DNA from: Abditibacteriota bacterium
GTDB taxonomy: Bacteria; Armatimonadota; UBA5829
DNA: 10,364 bases
Assembly: GCA_017958015.1 (NCBI GenBank)
Contig: JAGDDM010000207.1
Coordinates: 1 to 10,364, forward strand
Direction: 5' to 3'
Positions 5,229 to 10,364 of this stretch are shown piece after piece. The position numbers were made by a program, and so were the translations under genes. Every line of letters begins with the position of its first letter. Within the stretch, counting starts at the first letter, position 1. The notes under the pieces were generated by a model, which did not search any database, was not told the DNA's origin, and saw only the letters and a program-made list of their open reading frames with translations.

Positions 5229-8200
5229 ATGCCTAAGAACAAAAATCTCAAAAAAGTATTGGTTATCGGTTCCGGTCCGATTATCATCGGACAGGCCGCG
5301 GAGTTTGACTACGCCGGAACCCAGGCCTGCAAATCCCTCCGGGAAGAAGGCATTTCCGTCGTCTTGGTGAACTCCAACCCCGCCACAATCATGACCGATG
5401 TGGATATGGCGGACAAGGTTTACATCGAGCCCATCAACATCGAATACGCCGAGCGGGTCATCGCCGAGGAACGGCCCGACGGACTTCTGCCCACACTGGG
5501 CGGCCAGACCGGCCTCAACCTGGCGGTGGAGCTGGCCAACGCCGGCATTCTCGACAAGTACAACGTGGAGCTTCTGGGCACGCCCCTTGAGGCCATTCAG
5601 AACGCGGAGGACAGAGAATACTTCCGGGCCCTCATGAAGAAGATAGGCGAGCCGGTTCCGGAGAGTTGGATCGTTGAGTCCAAAGAGGAGATTCAGAAGA
5701 TTATCGACTCCAACCCGCCTTATCCTCTCATCATCCGCCCCGCTTACACCCTGGGCGGCACCGGCGGCGGCTTCGCCTACAACGCCGAGGAACTGATGGA
5801 GATCGGCTGCCGGGGTCTCAAACTCTCCCTGAAGAGCCAGGTTATGATCGAGCGGTCTCTGCTGGGTTGGAAGGAGCTGGAGTTCGAGGTCATGCGGGAC
5901 AAGAACGACACCGCCATCACCATCTGCTCCATGGAGAACGTGGACGCCATGGGCGTGCACACCGGCGACTCCATCGTCGTGGCGCCTATGCAGACTCTGA
6001 CGGACAAGGAGCTGCAGATGCTCCGCTCCGCTTCCCTGCGCATCATCAGAGCTCTGAAGATTGAGGGCGGCTGCAACGTTCAGCTGGCCATGAATCCCAA
6101 CAGTTACGAATACTACGTGATCGAGGTGAACCCCAGAGTGAGCCGCTCTTCCGCTCTCGCGTCCAAGGCCACCGGCTACCCCATCGCCAAGGTTTCCTCC
6201 AAGATTGCCATCGGCATGGGCCTCGACGAGATTACCAACGCCGTCACCGGCAAGACCAAGGCTGCCTTCGAGCCCACCATCGACTATATCGTCGTCAAGC
6301 TCCCCCGCTGGCCCTTCGACAAGTTCTCCCAGGCGGACAGAACGGTCACAACTCAGATGAAGGCCACCGGCGAAGTCATGAGTATCGACCGCACCTTCGA
6401 GGCGGCTCTCATGAAGGCGGTTCGGTCTCTGGAGATAGGTCTCGACTCTCTCACGTTGAAGCACGCGGATCAGCTCACTCCCGCGGACATCGAGCGGGGA
6501 TTGAAGGTTCCCACCGACGAGCGCCTCTTCATCATCGCCGAGGCTCTGCGGCGGGGCATGTCCGTTGACAAGATTTGCGATCTCACCTGCATCAACAAGT
6601 GGTTCATCAACAAGATTAAGAATATCGTGGACACCGAAAACGAGCTGAAAGAGCACGGCAAGGAAATCCGGGCTCTCACCTCCGGCCAGTACGCCACCCA
6701 CCCCGAGGCGGTTGAGCTTCTCCGCAAGGCCAAGACACTGCGCTTCCCGGACAAACTCATCGCCAGACTCACCGGCGCTCTGGAGAACCAGCTGCGGTTC
6801 ATCTGCCGCAACCACGGCATCGTCCCCACCTTCAAGATGGTTGACACCTGCGCCGCGGAGTTCGAGGCCGCCACGCCGTACTTCTACTCCTGCCACGAGC
6901 GGGAGGACGAGACCGGCTGCCGCTTCGGCTGCGAGATTACGCCCCAGACTTCCACCCAGACACCCAAGAAGCCCAAGGCCATCGTTATCGGCTCCGGCCC
7001 CATCAGAATCGGCCAGGGCGTGGAGTTCGACTACTGCAGCGTCCACTCCGCTTGGTCGCTGAAGAAGGCGGGTTACGAGTCCATTATCATCAACAACAAT
7101 CCGGAGACGGTCTCCACCGACTTCGACACCTCCGACAGACTCTATTTCGAGCCCCTCACCGTTGAGGACGTGCTGAACGTTATTGAGTACGAAAAGCCGG
7201 ACGGCGTCATTCTCCAGTTCGGCGGTCAGACGGCCATCAACCTGGCCAAGCCTCTCCACGCCATGGGCATTCCCATTCTGGGCAGCGACTTCAAGTCCAT
7301 CGACATTTCCGAGGACAGAGACAAGTTCGAGCATATGCTGCGGCAGCTGAACATTCCCAAACCCGCGGGCAGAGCCATTTTCGGCATCGATGAAGCCCTT
7401 GAGGTGGCGGAAGAAGTGGGCTACCCGGTTCTTGTGCGCCCCAGCTACGTTCTGGGCGGCAGAGCCATGGAAATCGTTTACAGCGAGGACGAACTGGTTA
7501 CCTACATGAAGTACGCCCAGGAAGTGAGCCCGGACCCGGACGCTCCCATCCTCGTTGACAAGTACGTTCTCGGCAAAGAGGTTGAGGTCGACGTTATCGC
7601 CGACGGCACCGACTGTCTCATGCCCGGTATCATGGAGCACATCGAGCGGGCCGGCGTCCACTCCGGCGACTCCATGGCGGTTTGCCCGCCCCAGACTTTG
7701 TCGCAGAACGTCATTGACCAGATTACTTCCCACGCCATCAACATCGCCAAGGCCCTTGAGGTTCGGGGCCTCATGAACATCCAGTTCGTCATCGACGACG
7801 AGGAAGTTCAGATTATCGAGGTGAACCCCAGAGCCAGCCGCACGGTGCCTTACCTCAGCAAGATTACCGGCGTGCCCATGGTGGAAGTTGCCACCAACGT
7901 GGTTCTGGGCAAGACGCTGAAGGAACAGGGCTACGGTAGCGGACTGTGGAAACAGCAGCCCTCCGTGGCGGTTAAGGCCCCGGTATTCAGCTTCCAGAAG
8001 CTCCGGGACGTTGACGTCTCCCTGGGCCCCGAAATGAGATCCACCGGCGAGATTATGGGTATCGACACCGACTTCTCCAAGGCCCTCCACAAAGCCATCA
8101 TCGCTTCCGGTCTGGACGCTCCTTTGGCGGGCTCCATGATTGCCACCGTGGCGGACAAGGACAAGGAAGAGGCGCTGCCCATCATCAAAGACTTCATCGA

Positions 8201-8546
8201 ACTGGGTTACACCGTCTACGCCACCGAAGGCACCTGCCGATTCCTGGAAAATAACGGAGTCAAGACCACCAAGGTCTACAAGATAGGCGACAACGCTTCC
8301 CCCAACATGATGGAACTCATCGTGGGCGACAAGATAGATCTGCTCATCAACACCTCCTCCAAGGACAAGCGGATCGAGCAGGAAGCGGCGGTTATCCGCA
8401 AGGCCAGTGTGCGCAAGTACATTCCCTGCCTCACTTCCCTTGATACCGCCAACGCCATCGTGACGGCTCTCCGGGCCAAGAAGGCGGGCGAGAGCTCCGA
8501 CTGTATGCCCATCGACTTCTATCTGGACCCCTCCAAGAGAAAATGA
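5229..8546 (+). CDS. carB: Carbamoyl-phosphate synthase large subunit
   Basis: CarB makes carbamoyl phosphate from bicarbonate, ammonia and two ATP. The 1105 residues are slightly longer than the usual 1060-1075. Order: first ATP-grasp half (1 to about 400; GSGPIIIGQAAEFDYAGTQA near 14-33, R129, RPAYTLGGTGG 170-180, E299/N301), oligomerisation region (to about 550), second ATP-grasp half (about 584-940; GSGPIRIGQGVEFDY 588-602, R697, RPSYVLGGRAM 737-747, E864/N866), and a C-terminal MGS-like allosteric domain (about 960-1085, with ATEGT 998-1002 and INTSSK 1040-1045). Both active sites look intact. The linker between the halves is unusually long and holds C555, H556, C564 and C568. AAGGGAG (5215-5221) overlaps the carA stop and serves as ribosome site. 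The TGA overlaps the next gene as ATGA. Confidence 0.98.
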   Translation: MPKNKNLKKVLVIGSGPIIIGQAAEFDYAGTQACKSLREEGISVVLVNSNPATIMTDVDMADKVYIEPINIEYAERVIAEERPDGLLPTLGGQTGLNLAVELANAGILDKYNVELLGTPLEAIQNAEDREYFRALMKKIGEPVPESWIVESKEEIQKIIDSNPPYPLIIRPAYTLGGTGGGFAYNAEELMEIGCRGLKLSLKSQVMIERSLLGWKELEFEVMRDKNDTAITICSMENVDAMGVHTGDSIVVAPMQTLTDKELQMLRSASLRIIRALKIEGGCNVQLAMNPNSYEYYVIEVNPRVSRSSALASKATGYPIAKVSSKIAIGMGLDEITNAVTGKTKAAFEPTIDYIVVKLPRWPFDKFSQADRTVTTQMKATGEVMSIDRTFEAALMKAVRSLEIGLDSLTLKHADQLTPADIERGLKVPTDERLFIIAEALRRGMSVDKICDLTCINKWFINKIKNIVDTENELKEHGKEIRALTSGQYATHPEAVELLRKAKTLRFPDKLIARLTGALENQLRFICRNHGIVPTFKMVDTCAAEFEAATPYFYSCHEREDETGCRFGCEITPQTSTQTPKKPKAIVIGSGPIRIGQGVEFDYCSVHSAWSLKKAGYESIIINNNPETVSTDFDTSDRLYFEPLTVEDVLNVIEYEKPDGVILQFGGQTAINLAKPLHAMGIPILGSDFKSIDISEDRDKFEHMLRQLNIPKPAGRAIFGIDEALEVAEEVGYPVLVRPSYVLGGRAMEIVYSEDELVTYMKYAQEVSPDPDAPILVDKYVLGKEVEVDVIADGTDCLMPGIMEHIERAGVHSGDSMAVCPPQTLSQNVIDQITSHAINIAKALEVRGLMNIQFVIDDEEVQIIEVNPRASRTVPYLSKITGVPMVEVATNVVLGKTLKEQGYGSGLWKQQPSVAVKAPVFSFQKLRDVDVSLGPEMRSTGEIMGIDTDFSKALHKAIIASGLDAPLAGSMIATVADKDKEEALPIIKDFIELGYTVYATEGTCRFLENNGVKTTKVYKIGDNASPNMMELIVGDKIDLLINTSSKDKRIEQEAAVIRKASVRKYIPCLTSLDTANAIVTALRAKKAGESSDCMPIDFYLDPSKRK

Positions 8547-9205
8547 TAAGCCTTAAAGGGCGGAGAATCCTCATTACCGGCGGCGGTAAGCGGCTGGGAA
8601 GGGTTCTCCGCGCCCGGCTCGCCGAAAGCGGAGCGGATGTGATTGTTCACTCGCATTCCGGCTCCGCGGAGGGCATCGTGGGAGACCTTTCTACGGAAGC
8701 GGGCTGCGTGAAGCTCATTTCCGACGCCGGTCCCTTGGATTTCCTTGTGAACAACGCGGCGGTGTATCCGGAAGATACTTTTGAGGATATGAGCCGTTTT
8801 GAGGAGTGCGCGGCGGTGAACGCTATGGCGCCGTTGTACCTCACAAGGGAGTTCGCCAAGCGTTGTAAGAGCGGCGCGGTGGTGAACATTCTCGACTACC
8901 GGCATTTGGGGGAGGACTCAAGGCACCTTTCGTATCTTGCTTCCAAGGACCTTTGCCGGGAGTTTACGCTTCTCTGCGCCCGGGAACTTGCCCCGAATAT
9001 AAGGGTGAACGGCGTGGCGCCGGGACCCTTGGTGCTGCCGGAGGACGATTTCAACGCCCGTTACGCGGATCTGGCTCCCCTGAAGCGGTGCGCGAACGGA
9101 GACGATGTGGCCGACGCGGTGATTTATCTGCTGACGGCGGAGAGCGTCACCGGTGAGATAATAAGAGTTGACGGAGGGAGACATCTTGGACATCATAGCC
9201 GTTGA
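8543..9205 (+). CDS. folM: FolM/PTR1-like pteridine reductase (short-chain dehydrogenase)
   Basis: This 220-residue short-chain dehydrogenase has the cofactor motif TGGGKRLG (12-19). This is the TGX3RXG variant of pteridine reductases, in place of the usual TGX3GXG, and suggests NADPH. NNAA is at 70-73. In the active site an aspartate (D118, in NILDYR) stands where most family members have serine, followed by Y131 and K135 (YLASK). This D-Y-K set, and the C-terminal DGGRHL (210-215), match E. coli FolM and trypanosomatid PTR1. Likely reactions are reduction of dihydromonapterin or of dihydrofolate to the tetrahydro form. It overlaps carB by 4 bases (ATGA) with only a weak AAGAGA ribosome site, so translation is probably coupled to carB. 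The folB and folE neighbours support the assignment. A generic 3-oxoacyl-ACP reductase is less likely. Which pterin is the substrate cannot be seen. Confidence 0.8.
   Translation: MISLKGRRILITGGGKRLGRVLRARLAESGADVIVHSHSGSAEGIVGDLSTEAGCVKLISDAGPLDFLVNNAAVYPEDTFEDMSRFEECAAVNAMAPLYLTREFAKRCKSGAVVNILDYRHLGEDSRHLSYLASKDLCREFTLLCARELAPNIRVNGVAPGPLVLPEDDFNARYADLAPLKRCANGDDVADAVIYLLTAESVTGEIIRVDGGRHLGHHSR
9173..9180 (+). promoter_or_regulatory. Ribosome-binding site that fixes the folB start
   Basis: GGAGGGAG lies five bases before a TTG at 9186. It is the strongest ribosome site in this part of the operon, and it is embedded in the last codons of the upstream reductase gene. It supports TTG 9186 over the in-frame TTG at 9168, which precedes the site. 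Confidence 0.8.
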
Positions 9206-9536
9206 CCGTATAGCCGTTGACGCGATAATCGGCACCAATCCCGAGGAGCGGACAGCGAAACAGCGGATATACGTGAGCTTGCGCCTGGGCGTTGACATAT
9301 CGAAGGCGGCGGCAAGCGACGACCTCAAGGACGCCGTGGATTACTTCACCCTGACGGAAAAGGTGTACGACTTCGTTTCCGAGTCACGGTTTCAGCTCAT
9401 CGAGGCGTTGTCCTCGTCGGTGGCGGATCTCTGTATTGCCGCCGAGGGCGTGAAATCCGTCGAGGTGACAGTGGAGAAGCCGGACGCTTTGGCGAAGGCG
9501 GAAAACGTAAGAATAATCGTGAGCAAACAAAAATGA
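9186..9536 (+). CDS. folB: Dihydroneopterin aldolase (FolB; FolX-like epimerase possible)
   Basis: FolB cleaves 7,8-dihydroneopterin to 6-hydroxymethyl-dihydropterin and glycolaldehyde; family members also epimerise it to dihydromonapterin. From TTG 9186 the product is 116 residues, the family's usual size, with a typical N-terminus (MDIIAVDRIAVDAIIG). Expected active-site residues are present: E21 in NPEER, Y53 in VDYFTL, and K98 in VEKPDALAKAENV. The KP at 98-99 is characteristic of FolB, whereas E. coli FolX has KL there. The stretch VDYFTLTEKV, by contrast, recalls FolX, so aldolase versus epimerase is not fully settled. The gene overlaps the reductase by 20 bases and folE by 4 (ATGA). 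With FolE upstream in the pathway and a FolM-like enzyme beside it, both folate and monapterin roles are plausible. Confidence 0.9.
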   Translation: MDIIAVDRIAVDAIIGTNPEERTAKQRIYVSLRLGVDISKAAASDDLKDAVDYFTLTEKVYDFVSESRFQLIEALSSSVADLCIAAEGVKSVEVTVEKPDALAKAENVRIIVSKQK

Positions 9537-10090
9537 ACACGGAAAAAATAGCATCCCTTGTGCGGGAGATAATCAAAGAGATAGGCGAGGACCCAAATCG
9601 GGAGGGGCTGATTAAGACCCCGGAGCGGGTTGCCAAGGCCTACGAGCATATGTTCAAGGGCTACACCCAGAGCCTGGACGAAGTGATAAACGGCGCCATT
9701 TTCACCCAAAAGGGCGACAATATGGTGGTTGTGAAGAACATCGAGCTGTACAGTATGTGCGAGCACCACATGCTGCCTTTCTTCGGCAAATGCCACGTGG
9801 GCTACATCTCCCAGGGCAAGGTGGTGGGCGTCAGCAAAATCGCCAGAATCGTGGACATGTACGCTCGGCGGATGCAGATTCAGGAGAACCTGACGGAGCA
9901 GATCGCCCGGGCGGTGATGGATGCCTGCGAGCCCGAAGGCGTGGGCGTGGTGATTGAGGCCCAGCACATGTGCATGATGATGCGGGGCGTGGAAAAGCAG
10001 AACTCCGTGATGGTAACATCCTCGGTGCTGGGCAGTTTCCGCAGCGCCGCCGCCACCCGGAACGAGTTTTTGGACCTTATCCGAAAGTGA
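9533..10090 (+). CDS. folE: GTP cyclohydrolase I (FolE type IA)
   Basis: FolE converts GTP to 7,8-dihydroneopterin triphosphate and formate, the first step of folate and other pterin synthesis. The 185-residue protein shows the complete zinc site: C76 and H79 in MCEHHMLP (75-82) and C147 in QHMCMMMRG (144-152). The catalytic histidines of the family are matched by H78 and H145. Other family marks are DPNREGLIKTPERVAKAY (20-37) and the SFR/TRNEFL end (168-180). It is the zinc-dependent IA form, not the zinc-independent FolE2. The ATG at 9533 overlaps the folB stop (ATGA). No good Shine-Dalgarno precedes it, so coupling to folB is likely. The TGA at 10088-10090 shares its last base with the next start. 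Confidence 0.97.
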   Translation: MNTEKIASLVREIIKEIGEDPNREGLIKTPERVAKAYEHMFKGYTQSLDEVINGAIFTQKGDNMVVVKNIELYSMCEHHMLPFFGKCHVGYISQGKVVGVSKIARIVDMYARRMQIQENLTEQIARAVMDACEPEGVGVVIEAQHMCMMMRGVEKQNSVMVTSSVLGSFRSAAATRNEFLDLIRK

Positions 10091-10364
10091 TGGGCGACCC
10101 GAGATTTTCCAGAATAGAATTAATGTTGGGCGAAGAGGCCGCGGAGCGTCTTCGCTCATCTTTTGTTGTTGTTGTGGGTCTGGGAGCCGTGGGTAGTTAC
10201 GCCGTGGAGGGTCTGGCCCGCAGCGGAGTGGGGCGTATCAGGCTTGTTGACTTCGACGAAGTGGGCGTAACCAACATCAACCGACAACTGTACGCCCTTG
10301 AGAGCACCGTGGGCAGATATAAGTGCGACGTGGCCGCCGAGAGGGTTCGGGACATCAATCCGAA
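10090..10364 (+). CDS. tcdA: TcdA/ThiF-family E1-like enzyme (tRNA t6A dehydratase), 5' part only
   Basis: An ATG at 10090 overlaps the folE stop by one base (TGATG) and the frame stays open to the right edge, giving 91 residues. After an N-terminal RFSRIELMLGEEAAERL (5-21) comes a Rossmann nucleotide-binding motif, VVGLGAVGSYAVEGLARSG (28-46), then LVDFDEVGVTNINRQLYAL (52-70) and the RVRDINP stretch (85-91). This order closely matches E. coli TcdA (formerly CsdL/YgdL), which uses ATP to cyclise the N6-threonylcarbamoyl group of tRNA A37. The TNINRQ plus YAL signature favours TcdA over MoeB or ThiF. The rest of the protein is outside the window, so this is a family-level call. Its position suggests cotranscription with the fol genes rather than a shared pathway. 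Confidence 0.8.
   Translation, partial: MGDPRFSRIELMLGEEAAERLRSSFVVVVGLGAVGSYAVEGLARSGVGRIRLVDFDEVGVTNINRQLYALESTVGRYKCDVAAERVRDINP

Noticed and set aside
4128..8090. A 1320-codon open frame on the minus strand opposite carA and carB
   Set aside because: It runs across two complete, well-conserved genes and their spacer. Its product is low in complexity (rich in His, Val, Gly, Leu, Asp and Asn) and matches no family. It is the expected shadow of strong GC-rich codon bias in carA/carB.
9168..9185. Upstream TTG 9168 as the folB start
   Set aside because: It precedes the strong GGAGGGAG site, has no good site of its own and adds six residues not typical of the family. TTG 9186 is correctly spaced.
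1..10364. Mobile elements, CRISPR arrays, tRNA or rRNA genes
   Set aside because: No transposase or integrase, no regularly spaced repeats, no tRNA-like cloverleaf and no rRNA sequence could be seen. The genes are intact and in one direction.

Overview
The window is dominated by one long rightward gene cluster that starts with de novo pyrimidine synthesis and continues without a clear break into pterin/folate genes. All recognisable genes are on the + strand. The sequence is moderately GC-rich in the coding part and clearly AT-richer in the regulatory gap before pyrR. The organism is bacterial. A PEP-CTERM sorting tail in the first gene points to an envelope with an outer membrane and an exosortase. 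PyrR-type RNA attenuation is best known from Firmicutes. The combination would fit lineages such as Armatimonadota/Abditibacteriota or a neighbouring phylum, but this placement is a weak inference and no marker in the window settles it.

Layout: (1) 1-450 holds the 3' end of a secreted PEP-CTERM protein gene and its intrinsic terminator. (2) 451-731 is the pyr control region: a consensus sigma-70-type promoter (TTGACA, 17 bp, TATAAT), a PyrR-binding RNA hairpin, a likely antiterminator and a strong intrinsic terminator just before pyrR. (3) 732-8546 holds pyrR, pyrB, pyrC, pyrE, carA and carB, mostly overlapping or a few bases apart. (4) 8543-10364 holds a FolM/PTR1-type pteridine reductase, folB, folE and the start of a TcdA/ThiF-like gene. 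Each of these overlaps its upstream neighbour by 1-20 bases, so translational coupling and a shared transcript with carB are likely.

How the genes work together: CarAB makes carbamoyl phosphate, PyrB condenses it with aspartate, PyrC closes the ring and PyrE adds phosphoribose to orotate. PyrR senses UMP/UTP against PRPP and is predicted to stop transcription in the leader when pyrimidines are plentiful. The steps encoded by pyrD(/K) and pyrF are not in the window. FolE opens pterin synthesis from GTP, FolB acts on the dihydropterin, and the FolM-like reductase could supply a tetrahydropterin or stand in for dihydrofolate reductase. Folate and pyrimidine metabolism meet at thymidylate synthesis, which gives the arrangement a rationale.

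The core enzymes are textbook families and I found no clearly new system. The points most worth checking are the pyr-fol fusion with a FolM-type reductase, the eukaryote-UMPS-like character of PyrE, a cysteine-containing extended linker in CarB, and a 9-bp inverted repeat bracketing the pyr promoter.
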